DNA of 64,000 nt from Paracoccus aurantiacus (GTDB taxonomy: Bacteria > Pseudomonadota > Alphaproteobacteria > Rhodobacterales > Rhodobacteraceae), in assembly GCF_007993065.1 (NCBI RefSeq), contig NZ_VOPL01000001.1:1-64000 (forward strand). The letters run 5' to 3'. Made by a program: the position numbers and the translations under genes. The notes below the pieces were generated by a model, which searched no databases, was not told the DNA's origin, and saw only the letters and a program-made list of their open reading frames with translations. Below, in pieces: positions 1 through 9,459 of the stretch; positions within the stretch are counted from its first letter, which is position 1, and each line of letters begins with the position of its first letter.

Positions 1-1
1 A

Positions 2-139
2 ATGGTGATGCCGGGCGACAACCTGAAGTTCGAGGTCGAGCTGATCGCCCCGATCGCGATGGAAGAAAAACTGCGCTTCGCCATCCGCGAAGGCGGCCGC
101 ACCGTCGGCGCCGGCGTGGTCTCGAAAATCATCGAGTGA
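2..139 (+). CDS. tuf: Elongation factor Tu, C-terminal end (partial)
   Basis: This is the last 45 codons of EF-Tu, the GTPase that carries aminoacyl-tRNA to the ribosome. The frame opened at base 2 reads through [20 protein letters not shown] and [17 protein letters not shown] to a TGA, which is the domain-3 end found in bacterial EF-Tu. The rest lies outside the window. A strong terminator follows at 175-203. Its place just before rpsJ fits the usual str-S10 order. Confidence 0.95.
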   Translation: MVMPGDNLKFEVELIAPIAMEEKLRFAIREGGRTVGAGVVSKIIE

Positions 140-174
140 TCGACCGGGCCTCGGCCCGAGCGATATCATGATGG

Positions 175-203
175 AAAGCCCGCCCCGAAAGGGGCGGGCT
201 TTT
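175..203 (+). terminator. Rho-independent terminator after tuf
   Basis: A 10-bp perfect stem (177-186 with 191-200, AGCCCGCCCC against GGGGCGGGCT) closes a GAAA tetraloop and runs into TTTT. It lies 35 bases after the tuf stop, so it should end the str-operon transcript. Confidence 0.9.
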
Positions 204-347
204 GCATGGGAATGGCATGCGATAATCTATTGCTTTAGCTGTTTTTTTATCCCTTGAGGCGAGTTTGAACCTGTTGACGTAGTTAGGTAGCCGGGCTAGC
301 GACGCGGTAGGACCGTTCAGGCGAACTATCTTAGCCCTATGCTACTC

Positions 348-375
348 TTGATGCTCTCAATAAGCTGGATTTATT
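348..375 (+). promoter_or_regulatory. Possible promoter for the 418-969 gene
   Basis: TTGATG at 348-353, a 16-base spacer and TTTATT at 370-375 form a weak sigma-70-like pair 42 bases before the start codon. The surrounding DNA is visibly AT-rich compared with the rest of the window, so chance matches are likely. Confidence 0.25.
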
Positions 376-417
376 CATTTTTCATAGGTAACTGTAGTGT
401 GTCTGTCGGAGGAAAAT

Positions 418-969
418 ATGAGAACGTTAGCAGCTGTTACAACGACCATTTTTTTCCTTGCACAGCCCGTTCTCGCCGGTTTCGAGCGATGGACCTATGA
501 GGTCGAGACTGATCCTTTCACGAAGGGTACGCGGGTCACAGTCGATTATTTGGCCAGTATTCGTGAAGCCGTGCTGGTATTTTGCGACTCTTCTCAAGCA
601 GGAGTGACGATCCGGATTGTCCCTGGGTGGGAAGGTGAAGCGTCTGCATTTGATGTATTCAGCGGTGCTGCGATAGCTGTCGACGGCGAGGTTCTGGAAG
701 TATCCTTAGCAGATGCCGCAACAGGTTCTGTTGGGTCGGGACAGGTTACAGCAGAAATTTACTTAAGAGGCGAAGACGCAAAACTCTTTCTGGAGTCATT
801 CACTGGGGCGCGATCTGAGCTGGGCTTTAAGGACGGAATAAGTAGCGCGGCTCTCATAGTGTCGGCCAATGGTTCAACAGCAGCCGGTGAACAGCTGTTG
901 GCTTGCTATAATGCGCAAGAAGGTTCCGTAGAGAGGTCAGCAATACAAGAAAGCGCTTCGACCGAGTGA
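418..969 (+). CDS. Secreted hypothetical protein, foreign-looking
   Basis: This encodes a 183-residue protein with a signal peptide: MRTLAAVTTTIFFLAQPVLA is a short charged start, a hydrophobic core and an ALA-type cleavage site near residue 20. The mature part begins FERWTYEVETDPFTKG and holds two cysteines (in VLVFCDSS and LLACYNA) that could pair in the periplasm. The layout is loosely like small periplasmic proteins with an early Trp and paired Cys, but I cannot name a family. The ATG at 418 is chosen over a GTG at 397 because CGGAGGA sits just before it. Codon use (ATA, TTA, AGA, GTA) is unlike the flanking ribosomal genes, and the gene splits tuf from rpsJ, which suggests acquired DNA. 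Confidence 0.7.
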   Translation: MRTLAAVTTTIFFLAQPVLAGFERWTYEVETDPFTKGTRVTVDYLASIREAVLVFCDSSQAGVTIRIVPGWEGEASAFDVFSGAAIAVDGEVLEVSLADAATGSVGSGQVTAEIYLRGEDAKLFLESFTGARSELGFKDGISSAALIVSANGSTAAGEQLLACYNAQEGSVERSAIQESASTE

Positions 970-1024
970 TTGTCCTACCGGACACGCAGCAAGTTCTTTT
1001 CCTGACATAGTCTTGCTATCCGCC

Positions 1025-1054
1025 TTGACCCTCACCCCCACCTAACGCTATACG
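1025..1054 (+). promoter_or_regulatory. Candidate S10-operon promoter
   Basis: TTGACC at 1025-1030, an 18-base spacer and TATACG at 1049-1054 make a good sigma-70-type promoter. It lies about 160 bases before rpsJ and would give a leader containing the hairpin at 1110-1129. Confidence 0.55.
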
Positions 1055-1109
1055 CGCGCATCGCATCCGAATCCGCCTGTACCACAAGGATTCGCTTGCA
1101 TCTGTCGGG

Positions 1110-1129
1110 GCCGCCCCCTATAGGGCGGC
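1110..1129 (+). promoter_or_regulatory. Hairpin in the S10 leader
   Basis: GCCGCCC (1110-1116) pairs perfectly with GGGCGGC (1123-1129) across a CCTATA loop; TTTTTAT follows after a few bases. It could be an attenuator or a ribosomal-protein-binding leader. The role is inferred only from its position. Confidence 0.45.
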
Positions 1130-1217
1130 TTCGCAGTTTTTATATGGTCCGATGCTGGCGCCGCGTGGTGTGTCGTCAGCCTCTCGACTGGAACCCTCAA
1201 AGCTCCGAGGGATGACG

Positions 1218-1526
1218 ATGCAAAGTCAGAATATCCGCATTCGGCTGAAGGCGTTCGATTACCGCGTGCTGGATGCCAGCACCCAGGAAATCGTGAACAC
1301 CGCCAAGCGCACGGGTGCCACGGTTCGCGGGCCGATCCCGCTGCCGAACAAGATCGAGAAATTCACCGTCCTGCGCGGTCCGCATATCGACAAGAAGTCG
1401 CGCGACCAGTGGGAAATCCGCACGCATAAGCGTCTGCTGGACATCGTCGATCCGACGCCGCAGACCGTCGACGCGCTGATGAAGCTCGACCTCGCCGCTG
1501 GCGTGGATGTCGAGATCAAGGTGTAA
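1218..1526 (+). CDS. rpsJ: 30S ribosomal protein S10
   Basis: S10 is a small-subunit head protein that also serves in antitermination as NusE. The 102-residue product begins [19 protein letters not shown] and carries the family stretches [20 protein letters not shown] and [18 protein letters not shown]. The ATG at 1218 is preferred over the one at 1212 because GAGGG (1207-1211) is then six bases away instead of directly adjacent. It is the first gene of the ribosomal cluster and is followed ten bases later by rplC. Confidence 0.95.
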   Translation: MQSQNIRIRLKAFDYRVLDASTQEIVNTAKRTGATVRGPIPLPNKIEKFTVLRGPHIDKKSRDQWEIRTHKRLLDIVDPTPQTVDALMKLDLAAGVDVEIKV

Positions 1527-1535
1527 GGGGGCAAC

Positions 1536-2423
1536 ATGCGTACGGGTGTTATCGCCAAGAAGCTGGGCATGACCCGGCTGTTTCTGGAAGATGGCCGCCA
1601 GGTTCCAGTGACCGTCCTCCATCTCGACAATCTGCAGGTGATCGATCAGCGCACCGCCGACCGTGACGGCTATGTTGCCGTCCAGCTGGGCGCGGGCGAT
1701 GCCAAAGCCAAGCGCGTTTCCGCGCCGGTTCGCGGCCATTTCGCGAAAGCGGGTGTCGCGCCGAAGCGCAAGATCGCCGAGTTCCGCGTCAGCGAAGACA
1801 ATCTGGTCGATGTGGGCGAAGAGATCGTTGCCGATCACTATTTCGCCGGCCAGTATGTCGATGTTGCCGGCACCTCGATCGGTAAAGGTTTTGCCGGTGC
1901 GATGAAGCGTCACAACTTCGGTGGTCTGCGCGCCTCGCACGGTGTGTCGATCAGCCACCGCTCGCATGGTTCGACCGGTCAGTGCCAGGACCCCGGCAAG
2001 GTGTTCAAGGGCAAGAAAATGGCAGGTCATCTGGGTGCCGTTCGCGTCACCACGCAGAACCTGCAGGTGATCCGCACGGACAGCGACCGTGGCCTGATCA
2101 TGGTCAAGGGCTCTGTTCCGGGTTCGAAAGGTGGCTGGGTCACCGTGAAGGACTCGGTCAAGAAGGCTCTGCCAGAGAACCTGATCACCCCGGCTGCGAC
2201 CCGTTCAAAGCTGAAAGAAGCGCAGCGCGTCGCCGAGGAAGCCGCAGCAGCCGCTGCCGCCGAGGAAGAAGCCGCCCGCGAGGAAGCCGCACGTCTGGCT
2301 GCCGAGCAGGAAGCTGCAGCGCTCGCCGAAGCCGAAGCCTCGATCGAAGCCGATAAAGAGGCTGCCGATCCCAATGCGGATCAGGCTGACGATGCCGCTC
2401 CGGAAGGGGAGAACAAGGAATGA
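1536..2423 (+). CDS. rplC: 50S ribosomal protein L3 with long acidic tail
   Basis: L3 is an early-assembly 23S rRNA-binding protein near the peptidyl-transferase centre. Residues 1 to about 215 are ordinary L3, with the [20 protein letters not shown] region that in other bacteria holds the methylated glutamine. From about residue 222 to 295 the protein continues into an Ala/Glu-rich stretch predicted to be helical and strongly acidic, so it is much longer than the roughly 209 residues of E. coli L3. The tail is in frame and ends at a TGA overlapping the rplD start by four bases (ATGA). Confidence 0.95.
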   Translation: MRTGVIAKKLGMTRLFLEDGRQVPVTVLHLDNLQVIDQRTADRDGYVAVQLGAGDAKAKRVSAPVRGHFAKAGVAPKRKIAEFRVSEDNLVDVGEEIVADHYFAGQYVDVAGTSIGKGFAGAMKRHNFGGLRASHGVSISHRSHGSTGQCQDPGKVFKGKKMAGHLGAVRVTTQNLQVIRTDSDRGLIMVKGSVPGSKGGWVTVKDSVKKALPENLITPAATRSKLKEAQRVAEEAAAAAAAEEEAAREEAARLAAEQEAAALAEAEASIEADKEAADPNADQADDAAPEGENKE

Positions 2424-3040
2424 AACTCGATGTGATCAAGCTGGACTCCGGTAAGGCCGGGTCCATCGAGCTGGCCGACGAGATCTTCGGGCTGGAGCCG
2501 CGCGGCGACATCCTGCAGCGCGTCGTCCGCTGGCAGCGTGCCAAGGCACAGGCCGGGACGCACTCGGTGCTGGGCAAGTCGGATGTCAGCTACTCGACCA
2601 AGAAGATCTATCGCCAGAAAGGTACCGGCGGCGCTCGTCACGGTTCCCGCAAGGCCCCGATCTTCCGCAAGGGTGGTGTCTACAAGGGTCCGACCCCGCG
2701 TTCGCACGCCTTCGATCTGCCCAAAAAGGTCCGCGCGCTTGGCCTCAAGCATGCGCTGTCCGCGAAGGCGACCGCAGGTGAACTGGTGGTGATCGAGGAT
2801 CTGAACATTGCCGACGCCAAGACCTCGGCCGTTGCGAAAGCGGTCAAGGAAAACGGCTGGAAGCGCGTTCTGGTGATCGACGGTGCCGACTTGAACGAGG
2901 GTTTTGCCCGTGCCGCGCGCAACCTCGAAGGCGTCGATGTGCTGCCTTCGATGGGCGCCAATGTCTATGACATCCTGAAGCGTGATACCCTGATCATCAC
3001 GCGCGCAGGTGTCGAAGCTCTGGAGGCTCGTTTGAAATGA
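2420..3040 (+). CDS. rplD: 50S ribosomal protein L4
   Basis: L4 is a 23S rRNA-binding protein lining the exit tunnel; in enterobacteria it also represses the S10 operon. The 206-residue product has the exit-tunnel loop [20 protein letters not shown] near residues 70-90 and the globular end with [10 protein letters not shown]. Its start overlaps the rplC stop and its stop overlaps the rplW start, both by four bases, so the three are translationally coupled. Confidence 0.96.
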   Translation: MKLDVIKLDSGKAGSIELADEIFGLEPRGDILQRVVRWQRAKAQAGTHSVLGKSDVSYSTKKIYRQKGTGGARHGSRKAPIFRKGGVYKGPTPRSHAFDLPKKVRALGLKHALSAKATAGELVVIEDLNIADAKTSAVAKAVKENGWKRVLVIDGADLNEGFARAARNLEGVDVLPSMGANVYDILKRDTLIITRAGVEALEARLK

Positions 3041-3333
3041 GCGCGAAAGCTGAACATTACGATGTGATCCGCAAGCCGATCATCACCGAGAAAGCGACCA
3101 TGGCGGGCGAAAGCAATGCCTTCGTTTTCGAAGTGGCGATTGACGCGAACAAGCCGCAGATCAAGGACGCTGTGGAAAACCTGTTCGACGTGAAGGTCAA
3201 GGCGGTCAATACGACCGTGACCAAAGGCAAGCACAAGCGTTTCCGCGGCCGCCCCGGCGTCCGTTCGGACGTGAAGAAAGCCTATGTCACGCTGGAAGAA
3301 GGCAATTCGATCGACGTGTCCACCGGACTCTGA
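3037..3333 (+). CDS. rplW: 50S ribosomal protein L23
   Basis: L23 sits at the tunnel exit and docks trigger factor and SRP. The 98-residue protein shows the family start [14 protein letters not shown] and the end [15 protein letters not shown]. It is coupled to rplD by an ATGA overlap. An 83-base gap with a strong hairpin (3351-3377) separates it from rplB. Confidence 0.96.
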   Translation: MSAKAEHYDVIRKPIITEKATMAGESNAFVFEVAIDANKPQIKDAVENLFDVKVKAVNTTVTKGKHKRFRGRPGVRSDVKKAYVTLEEGNSIDVSTGL

Positions 3334-3350
3334 TCGAAGGGCGAAGGATC

Positions 3351-3387
3351 GCGGTCTCCGGGGTGTCCGGGGACCGCATGAGTTTTT
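3351..3387 (+). terminator. Attenuator-like hairpin between rplW and rplB
   Basis: Bases 3351-3361 pair with 3367-3377 (ten Watson-Crick pairs and one G-U) around a GGTGT loop, and TTTTT follows at 3383-3387. The U-tract is six bases off the stem, so partial rather than full termination is more likely. Confidence 0.5.
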
Positions 3388-3416
3388 GACGAAACAAAGC
3401 AACGGAAGACAGAAAG

Positions 3417-4253
3417 ATGGCACTCAAGTCGTATAAACCGACGACGCCTGGCCAGCGTGGGCTGGTTCTGATCGACCGTTCGGAGCTTTGGAAAGGTCGT
3501 CCGGTCAAAACCCTTACCGAGGGTCTGACCAAGAAGGGCGGCCGGAACAATACCGGACGGATCACCATGCGCCGCCAGGGCGGCGGGGCGAAGCGCCTGT
3601 ATCGCATTGTCGATTTCAAGCGCAACAAATTCGATGTCAGCGCGACGGTCGAGCGGATCGAATACGATCCCAACCGCACCGCCTTCATCGCGCTGGTGAA
3701 GTATGAAGATGGCGAACTGGCCTATATCCTTGCCCCGCAGCGCCTGACCGTTGGCGACAAGGTTGTCGCCGGCAGCAAGGTTGACGTGAAGCCGGGCAAC
3801 GCGATGCCCTTCTCGGGCATGCCGATCGGCACGATCGTCCACAATGTCGAACTGAAGCCCGGCAAGGGCGGCCAGATCGCGCGCTCGGCTGGCACCTATG
3901 CCCAGTTCGTCGGCCGCGACGGTGGTTATGCCCAGATCCGCCTCAGCTCGGGCGAGCTGCGCATGGTCCGTCAGGAATGCATGGCCACCATCGGTGCCGT
4001 GTCGAATGCCGACCATTCGAACCAGAACCTGGGTAAAGCCGGTCGCAACCGCCACAAGGGCATCCGCCCGTCCGTTCGCGGTGTCGCGATGAACCCGATC
4101 GACCACCCGCATGGTGGTGGTGAGGGCCGCACCTCGGGTGGCCGCACGCCGGTGACGCCCTGGGGTAAGGACACCAAGGGTAAGAAGACCCGTACGAACA
4201 AGTCGACCGACAAGTATATCCTGCGGTCGCGTCACGTTAAGAAGGGGCGTTAA
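3417..4253 (+). CDS. rplB: 50S ribosomal protein L2
   Basis: L2 is needed for subunit joining and peptidyl-transferase function. The 278-residue product has an N-terminal [18 protein letters not shown] stretch, the OB/SH3-like core, and the C-terminal [20 protein letters not shown] loop with the conserved histidine. An AGAAAG ribosome site precedes the ATG. rpsS follows three bases after its stop. Confidence 0.97.
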   Translation: MALKSYKPTTPGQRGLVLIDRSELWKGRPVKTLTEGLTKKGGRNNTGRITMRRQGGGAKRLYRIVDFKRNKFDVSATVERIEYDPNRTAFIALVKYEDGELAYILAPQRLTVGDKVVAGSKVDVKPGNAMPFSGMPIGTIVHNVELKPGKGGQIARSAGTYAQFVGRDGGYAQIRLSSGELRMVRQECMATIGAVSNADHSNQNLGKAGRNRHKGIRPSVRGVAMNPIDHPHGGGEGRTSGGRTPVTPWGKDTKGKKTRTNKSTDKYILRSRHVKKGR

Positions 4254-4256
4254 TCC

Positions 4257-4535
4257 ATGGCACGTTCTGTTTGGAAGGGCCCGTTCGTCGACGCCTATGT
4301 GTTGAAGAAGGCCGAAAAGGCCCGCGAGTCGGGCAAGTCGGATGTCATCAAGATCTGGTCGCGTCGTTCGACCATCCTGCCGCAATTCGTCGGCCTGACC
4401 TTTGGCGTCTATAACGGTCAGAAACATATCCCGGTCAATGTGTCCGAGGATATGATCGGCCAGAAATTCGGTGAATACTCGCCGACGCGGACCTATTACG
4501 GTCACGCGGCCGACAAGAAAGCGAAAAGGAAGTAA
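4257..4535 (+). CDS. rpsS: 30S ribosomal protein S19
   Basis: S19 is a small-subunit head protein that contacts S13 and tRNA. The 92-residue product begins [20 protein letters not shown] and has the family motif [20 protein letters not shown]. It is tightly packed between rplB and rplV, with three bases on each side. Confidence 0.97.
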   Translation: MARSVWKGPFVDAYVLKKAEKARESGKSDVIKIWSRRSTILPQFVGLTFGVYNGQKHIPVNVSEDMIGQKFGEYSPTRTYYGHAADKKAKRK

Positions 4536-4538
4536 GCC

Positions 4539-4991
4539 ATGGGTAAGGAACAAAATCCGCGCCGCGTGGCGGATAACGAGGCGATGGCGAAGACCAAGAT
4601 GCTGCGCACCTCGCCGCAGAAGCTGAACCTCGTCGCCGGTCTGATCCGCGGCAAGAAGGTGGAAAAGGCCCTGGCCGACCTGACCTTCTCGCACAAGCGG
4701 ATCGCGGGCGATGTGAAGAAGTGCCTGCAATCGGCCATCGCCAATGCCGAGAACAACCACAACCTGGACGTCGACAACCTGGTCGTCGCCGAGGCATGGG
4801 TCGGCAAGAACCTGGTCATGAAGCGCGGTCGTCCGCGTGCACGTGGCCGGTATGGCAAGATCATGAAGCCGTTCTCGGAAATCACCATCAAGCTGCGTGA
4901 GGTCGACCCGGCCGCTGCCGCGGCTGCTGCCGAAGCCAAGAAGGCTTCGCGCAAGACCGCCAAGGCAGACACCGCAGAGGAGCAAGCGTAA
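4539..4991 (+). CDS. rplV: 50S ribosomal protein L22
   Basis: L22 lines the exit tunnel; the hairpin [13 protein letters not shown] near residues 88-100 is the part that reaches into it. At 150 residues it is longer than the usual 110-126: there is an N-terminal [18 protein letters not shown] lead, and a C-terminal Ala/Lys-rich tail from about residue 125. An internal ATG ([11 protein letters not shown]) could be an alternative start, but the first ATG follows rpsS by three bases and has AGGAAGTAAG nearby. The stop overlaps the rpsC start by one base. Confidence 0.94.
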   Translation: MGKEQNPRRVADNEAMAKTKMLRTSPQKLNLVAGLIRGKKVEKALADLTFSHKRIAGDVKKCLQSAIANAENNHNLDVDNLVVAEAWVGKNLVMKRGRPRARGRYGKIMKPFSEITIKLREVDPAAAAAAAEAKKASRKTAKADTAEEQA

Positions 4992-5707
4992 TGGGTCAGA
5001 AGGTAAACCCCGTCGGGATGCGCCTCCAGGTCAACCGCACCTGGGACAGCCGTTGGTATGCCGACGACAAGGACTATGGCGATCTTCTGCTCGAAGACCT
5101 GAAAATTCGGGAATTCGTGAAGAAAGAAGCCAAGCAGGCCGGCATCAGCCGCGTCATCATCGAGCGTCCGCACAAGAAGTGCCGCGTGACCATTCACGCT
5201 GCGCGTCCGGGCGTCATCATCGGCAAGAAGGGCGCCGATATCGAAGTTCTGCGCAAGAAACTGGCGCAGTTCACCGATAGCGAGTTGCACCTGAACATCG
5301 TCGAAGTCCGCAAGCCGGAACTGGACGCACAACTGGTCGCGGAATCGATCGCGCAGCAGCTTGAGCGCCGGGTTTCGTTCCGCCGTGCGATGAAGCGCTC
5401 GGTTCAGAACGCGATGCGCATGGGTGCCCTTGGTATCCGCGTCAACGTCGCCGGCCGTCTGGGCGGTGCCGAGATCGCGCGGACCGAATGGTATCGCGAA
5501 GGTCGCGTTCCGCTGCACACGCTGCGCGCGGATATCGACTATGCGCTGGCAGAGGCCATGACCCCTTACGGGATCATCGGCGTCAAGGTCTGGATCTTCA
5601 AAGGCGAGATCATGGAGCATGATCCGCAGGCCCGCGACCGCAAGGCCGCCGAGGCTCAGGAAGGTCCGGCTCCCCGTGGTCCGCGTCGCGATCGCGACAG
5701 CCGGTAA
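4991..5707 (+). CDS. rpsC: 30S ribosomal protein S3
   Basis: S3 helps form the mRNA entry channel and has helicase activity with S4 and S5. The 238-residue protein begins [20 protein letters not shown], has a KH RNA-binding motif ([17 protein letters not shown], about residues 75-91) and the C-terminal [20 protein letters not shown] block. The tail is basic and proline-rich ([14 protein letters not shown]). Its ATG shares a base with the rplV stop. Confidence 0.97.
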   Translation: MGQKVNPVGMRLQVNRTWDSRWYADDKDYGDLLLEDLKIREFVKKEAKQAGISRVIIERPHKKCRVTIHAARPGVIIGKKGADIEVLRKKLAQFTDSELHLNIVEVRKPELDAQLVAESIAQQLERRVSFRRAMKRSVQNAMRMGALGIRVNVAGRLGGAEIARTEWYREGRVPLHTLRADIDYALAEAMTPYGIIGVKVWIFKGEIMEHDPQARDRKAAEAQEGPAPRGPRRDRDSR

Positions 5708-5720
5708 GGAGTAGGAAACA

Positions 5721-6134
5721 ATGCTGCAACCGAAACGGACGAAGTTCCGCAAACAGCACAAGGGCCGCATCCACGGCGAGGCGAAGGGCGGTTACGACCT
5801 GAACTTCGGCAGCTTCGCCCTGAAAGCGACCGAGCCAGAGCGCGTCACGGCGCGCCAGATCGAAGCGGCCCGCCGCGCGATCACCCGCCACATGAAGCGT
5901 CAGGGCCGGGTCTGGATCCGGGTGTTCCCGGACGTGCCGGTTTCTTCGAAGCCGACGGAAGTGCGGATGGGTAAAGGTAAAGGTTCGGTCGATTACTGGG
6001 CCGCCCGCGTCCATCCCGGCCGGATCATGTTCGAGATTGACGGCGTCGCCGACAGCATCGCCCGCGAGGCGCTGCGCCTTGGCGCGATGAAGCTGCCGGT
6101 CACGACCCGCATCGTCGAGCGTCAGGACTGGTAA
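5721..6134 (+). CDS. rplP: 50S ribosomal protein L16
   Basis: L16 helps position the A-site tRNA. The 137-residue product has the start [19 protein letters not shown] and the signature [35 protein letters not shown] precedes the start. It is the last gene before a terminator-like hairpin at 6162-6190, so the usual rplP-rpmC coupling is broken here. Confidence 0.97.
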   Translation: MLQPKRTKFRKQHKGRIHGEAKGGYDLNFGSFALKATEPERVTARQIEAARRAITRHMKRQGRVWIRVFPDVPVSSKPTEVRMGKGKGSVDYWAARVHPGRIMFEIDGVADSIAREALRLGAMKLPVTTRIVERQDW

Positions 6135-6161
6135 CTCCGGTCAGTGCCGCGACAAGAATCG

Positions 6162-6190
6162 AAGACCCCGCCTTTCACGGCGGGGTCTTT
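6162..6190 (+). terminator. Terminator between rplP and rpmC
   Basis: An 11-bp perfect stem (AAGACCCCGCC 6162-6172 with GGCGGGGTCTT 6179-6189) closes a TTTCAC loop and ends in TCTTT. The U-run is short, but the stem is the second strongest in the ribosomal cluster. A good promoter follows about 100 bases later. Confidence 0.7.
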
Positions 6191-6294
6191 GGGTATCTGG
6201 GGGTGCTGCTGCGCCTGCCGACGCCGAACTGCTCCCAGGATCTGACAGGACGGTTTGGCGGCGACGCAAAAGACCGCGATATTGCAGAAATCGC

Positions 6295-6323
6295 TTGTCA
6301 TCCACGACGAAGGGGCCTATAGG
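6295..6323 (+). promoter_or_regulatory. Candidate internal promoter for rpmC and downstream genes
   Basis: TTGTCA (6295-6300), a 17-base spacer and TATAGG (6318-6323) give a well-spaced sigma-70-type promoter, 84 bases before the rpmC start and downstream of the terminator at 6162-6190. Together these suggest that the S10 and spc parts are separate transcription units. Confidence 0.6.
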
Positions 6324-6406
6324 CACGGCTTCATCACGAAACTCCACCGGATCAAGGGTGGCCCGCGACGCGGGGCTCTCCGGTGATGTTGAAAGGACCA
6401 AGGGGC

Positions 6407-6613
6407 ATGAAAGCCGCCGAATTGAAGGAAAAGACGCCCGAGCAGCTGAACGAGCAGCTCGTCGCGCTGAAAAAGGAAGCGTTCAACCTGCGCTTCCAGC
6501 AGGCCACCGGCCAGCTCGAATCGACCGCACGCATGCGCGCCGTCCGTCGCGACGTTGCCCGCGTGAAGACCGTTCTGAACCAGAAAGCGGCTGACGCCGC
6601 CTCGTCGAAGTAA
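6407..6613 (+). CDS. rpmC: 50S ribosomal protein L29
   Basis: L29 is a small helical-hairpin protein at the tunnel exit beside L23. The 68-residue product [18 protein letters not shown]... contains the family motif [16 protein letters not shown]. The ATG at 6407 with AAGGGGC before it is chosen over an earlier in-frame ATG at 6383, which would add eight atypical residues. rpsQ follows after ten bases. Confidence 0.95.
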   Translation: MKAAELKEKTPEQLNEQLVALKKEAFNLRFQQATGQLESTARMRAVRRDVARVKTVLNQKAADAASSK

Positions 6614-6623
6614 GGGGACCGAT

Positions 6624-6872
6624 ATGCCCAAACGCATCCTGCAAGGCACCGTCACCTCGGACAAGAACGAGCAGACCGTGACCGTTCTGGTCGAACGCCG
6701 CTTCAAGCACCCGCTGCTGCACAAGACCGTGCGTTCGTCGAAGAAATACCGCGCCCATGACGCGGATAACCAGTTCAAGGTCGGTGACACCGTTCGCATC
6801 GTCGAATGCGCGCCGATCTCGAAGACCAAACGCTGGACCGTTCTGACGGATGACGCAGCCGCGTCGGCCTGA
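6624..6872 (+). CDS. rpsQ: 30S ribosomal protein S17
   Basis: S17 is a primary 16S rRNA-binding OB-fold protein. The 82-residue product begins [20 protein letters not shown] and has the signature [25 protein letters not shown] lies just before the ATG. A 65-base gap without an obvious signal separates it from rplN. Confidence 0.97.
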   Translation: MPKRILQGTVTSDKNEQTVTVLVERRFKHPLLHKTVRSSKKYRAHDADNQFKVGDTVRIVECAPISKTKRWTVLTDDAAASA

Positions 6873-6937
6873 GGTCCAGAGATAATCGAAACCCTGGGGC
6901 GACCCGCATCGTCGTCCCCAAAGGTCGGGAGTAAACC

Positions 6938-7306
6938 ATGATCCAGATGCAAACCAATCTGGATGTTGCTGACAATTCCGGTGCCCGGAAAGTTCAGTGC
7001 ATCAAGGTTCTGGGTGGTTCGCACCGTCGCTATGCGTCGGTGGGCGACATTATTGTCGTATCCGTCAAGGAAGCCATTCCGCGCGGTCGCGTGAAGAAGG
7101 GTGACGTCCGCAAGGCCGTCGTCGTGCGCACCGCCAAAGAAGTGAAACGCGAAGACGGCACCTCGATCCGCTTCGACCAGAATGCCGCCGTCATCCTGAA
7201 CAACCAGGGCGAACCGGTCGGCACCCGTATCTTCGGGCCGGTCGTGCGCGAGCTGCGTGCGAAGAACTTCATGAAGATCATCTCGCTCGCTCCGGAGGTG
7301 CTGTAA
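6938..7306 (+). CDS. rplN: 50S ribosomal protein L14
   Basis: L14 lies at the subunit interface and contacts the 30S subunit. The 122-residue protein begins [20 protein letters not shown] and carries the motif [26 protein letters not shown] ribosome site precedes it. Its stop overlaps the rplX start by one base. Confidence 0.97.
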   Translation: MIQMQTNLDVADNSGARKVQCIKVLGGSHRRYASVGDIIVVSVKEAIPRGRVKKGDVRKAVVVRTAKEVKREDGTSIRFDQNAAVILNNQGEPVGTRIFGPVVRELRAKNFMKIISLAPEVL

Positions 7307-7611
7307 TGGCTGCCAAGCTGAAAAAAGGCGACAAGGTCGTCGTCCTTGCCGGCAAGGACAAGGGCAAGCAGGGTGAGATCACGCAGGTTCTGCCGAAAGA
7401 CGGCAAGGCCGTTGTCGATGGCGTGAACATCGCGCTGCGTCACACCCGCCAGTCGCAGAATTCACAGGGCGGCCGTGTTCCCAAGAACATGCCGATCGAC
7501 CTGTCGAACCTGGCGCTGCTGGACAAGAACGGCAAAGCGACCCGCGTTGGCTTCCGCGAGGAAGACGGCAAGAAGGTGCGTTTCGCCAAGACCACGGGAG
7601 ACGTGATCTGA
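7306..7611 (+). CDS. rplX: 50S ribosomal protein L24
   Basis: L24 starts 50S assembly. The 101-residue product has the KOW motif near its start ([19 protein letters not shown]) and a typical C-terminal [17 protein letters not shown]. It is coupled by one-base overlaps to rplN before and rplE after. Confidence 0.96.
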   Translation: MAAKLKKGDKVVVLAGKDKGKQGEITQVLPKDGKAVVDGVNIALRHTRQSQNSQGGRVPKNMPIDLSNLALLDKNGKATRVGFREEDGKKVRFAKTTGDVI

Positions 7612-8171
7612 TGCTGGACCAAGCCAATTACACGCCGCGCCTGAAGGCCGCCTACAAGGATCAGATCCGGGCTGCGCTGAAGGAAGAATTCGGCTACAAG
7701 AACGACATGCAGATCCCCCGTCTGGACAAGATCGTCCTGAACATGGGCATCGGTGAAGCTGTCAAGGACACCAAGAAGGTCAAGCAGGGCGCTGACGAGC
7801 TGTCGCTGATCGCCGGTCAGAAGGCCGTCATCACGAAAGCCAAGAAGTCCATCGCCGGCTTCCGCGTGCGTGAGGAAATGCCGCTGGGTGCGAAAGTGAC
7901 CCTGCGCGGCGACCGCATGTATGAATTCCTGGATCGTCTGATCAACATCGCGCTGCCCCGCGTCCGCGACTTCCGCGGCGTCAAGGGCACGGCTTTCGAC
8001 GGCCGCGGCAACTATGCCATGGGCCTGAAAGAGCACATCGTGTTCCCGGAAATCAACTTCGACAAGGTCGACGAAGTTCTGGGAATGGACATCATCATCT
8101 GCACCACCGCGAAGACCGACGCGGAAGCGAAATCGCTGTTGAAGCAATTCAACATGCCGTTCAACAGCTGA
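7611..8171 (+). CDS. rplE: 50S ribosomal protein L5
   Basis: L5 binds 5S rRNA and contacts the P-site tRNA. The 186-residue protein has the signature [20 protein letters not shown] and the later [20 protein letters not shown]. Its ATG overlaps the rplX stop by one base, and an 18-base gap leads to rpsN. Confidence 0.97.
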   Translation: MLDQANYTPRLKAAYKDQIRAALKEEFGYKNDMQIPRLDKIVLNMGIGEAVKDTKKVKQGADELSLIAGQKAVITKAKKSIAGFRVREEMPLGAKVTLRGDRMYEFLDRLINIALPRVRDFRGVKGTAFDGRGNYAMGLKEHIVFPEINFDKVDEVLGMDIIICTTAKTDAEAKSLLKQFNMPFNS

Positions 8172-8189
8172 TCGCGGAGGGAAGAAGAT

Positions 8190-8495
8190 ATGGCTAAGAA
8201 ATCCATGGTCGAGCGCGAAAAGAAGCGCGAGCGTCTGGTCAAGAAATACGCTGACAAGCGTGCCGAACTGAACGAGATCATTCACGATCAGGAACGCCCG
8301 ATGGAAGAGCGTTTCAAGGCGACGCTGAAGCTGGCCGAACTGCCGCGCAACTCGTCTGCCACCCGGCTGCACAACCGTTGCCAGCTGACCGGCCGCCCGC
8401 ATGCGTATTATCGCAAACTGAAACTCAGCCGGATCATGCTGCGCGAGCTTGGCTCGCAGGGCGCGATTCCGGGCCTGGTCAAATCGAGCTGGTAA
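8190..8495 (+). CDS. rpsN: 30S ribosomal protein S14
   Basis: S14 binds the head of the 30S subunit. The 101-residue form is the long type without the zinc CxxC pair: the region around [20 protein letters not shown] holds a single Cys. CGGAGGGAAGA precedes the ATG. It lies between rplE and rpsH as in the classic spc operon. Confidence 0.97.
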   Translation: MAKKSMVEREKKRERLVKKYADKRAELNEIIHDQERPMEERFKATLKLAELPRNSSATRLHNRCQLTGRPHAYYRKLKLSRIMLRELGSQGAIPGLVKSSW

Positions 8496-8505
8496 GGGGG
8501 CGACA

Positions 8506-8904
8506 ATGAATATGAACGATCCTCTCGGCGATATGCTGACCCGTATCCGCAACGCGCAGATGCGTGGCAAATCGACCGTCCGCTCGCCGAACTCCAAGCT
8601 GCGCGCCTGGGTTCTGGACGTGCTGCAGGCCGAAGGCTACATCCGCGGCTATGAAGAAGTCACCACCGAGACCGGCCATAACGAGCTGGAAATCTCGCTG
8701 AAATACTTCGAAGGCCAGCCGGTCATCCGCGAACTGTCCCGTGTGTCGAAGCCGGGCCGTCGCGTTTATGCCGGTGCCAAGGAAATTCCGCAGGTCCGCC
8801 AGGGTCTGGGCGTTTCCATCGTCTCGACGCCGAAAGGCGTGATGTCGGATGCAAATGCACGCAACGCCAATGTCGGCGGCGAAGTGCTCTGCACCGTATT
8901 CTAA
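8506..8904 (+). CDS. rpsH: 30S ribosomal protein S8
   Basis: S8 is a primary 16S rRNA binder; in E. coli it represses the spc operon. The 132-residue product [18 protein letters not shown]... ends in the family signature [16 protein letters not shown] followed by GGEVLCTVF. The ATG at 8506 follows AGGGGG by five bases; open frame upstream to 8449 overlaps rpsN and has no ribosome site. rplF follows after ten bases. Confidence 0.95.
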   Translation: MNMNDPLGDMLTRIRNAQMRGKSTVRSPNSKLRAWVLDVLQAEGYIRGYEEVTTETGHNELEISLKYFEGQPVIRELSRVSKPGRRVYAGAKEIPQVRQGLGVSIVSTPKGVMSDANARNANVGGEVLCTVF

Positions 8905-8914
8905 GGAGGGCAGG

Positions 8915-9448
8915 ATGTCTCGTATTGGTAAGAAGCCGGTCGAACTGCCCAAGGGTGTGACGGCCGAAGTCAAAGGTCAGACGATCGAACTGAAAGGCCC
9001 GAAAGGGACCCGCAGCTTCACCGCGACCGATGATGTGGACGTGAAACTGGAAGATGGCAGCGTCGTCGTGGCGCCGCGCGGTCAGTCCAAGCGCGCCCGC
9101 CAGCAGTGGGGCATGACCCGCAGCATGGTGGCGAACCTGGCGACCGGCGTGTCGGAAGGTTTCAAGAAGGAACTGGAAATCCAGGGCGTCGGTTACCGCG
9201 CGCAGATGCAGGGCAAGACCCTGAAACTGTCGCTTGGTTATTCGCACGAGGTGAATTTCGAAACGCCCGATGGCGTGACGATCACCGCGCCGAAGCAGAC
9301 CGAAATCGTTGTGGAAGGCATCGACCAGCAGCAGGTTGGTCAGGTTGCCGCGAACATCCGCGAGTGGCGCGCGCCAGAGCCCTATAAGGGCAAGGGCATT
9401 CGCTACAAGGGCGAGTTCGTCTTCCGCAAGGAAGGCAAGAAGAAGTAA
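8915..9448 (+). CDS. rplF: 50S ribosomal protein L6
   Basis: L6 lies near the factor-binding site of the 50S subunit. The 177-residue protein [18 protein letters not shown]... has two L6 repeats and the C-terminal signature [20 protein letters not shown]. The start at 8915 has a full AAGGAGGG ribosome site; an earlier in-frame ATG at 8849 lies inside rpsH. Confidence 0.96.
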   Translation: MSRIGKKPVELPKGVTAEVKGQTIELKGPKGTRSFTATDDVDVKLEDGSVVVAPRGQSKRARQQWGMTRSMVANLATGVSEGFKKELEIQGVGYRAQMQGKTLKLSLGYSHEVNFETPDGVTITAPKQTEIVVEGIDQQQVGQVAANIREWRAPEPYKGKGIRYKGEFVFRKEGKKK

Positions 9449-9459
9449 GGGGCGCAATC

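Noticed and set aside
3282..4985. A 567-codon minus-strand open frame across rplB-rpsS-rplV
   Set aside because: It lies antisense to unmistakable ribosomal genes and has no family features.
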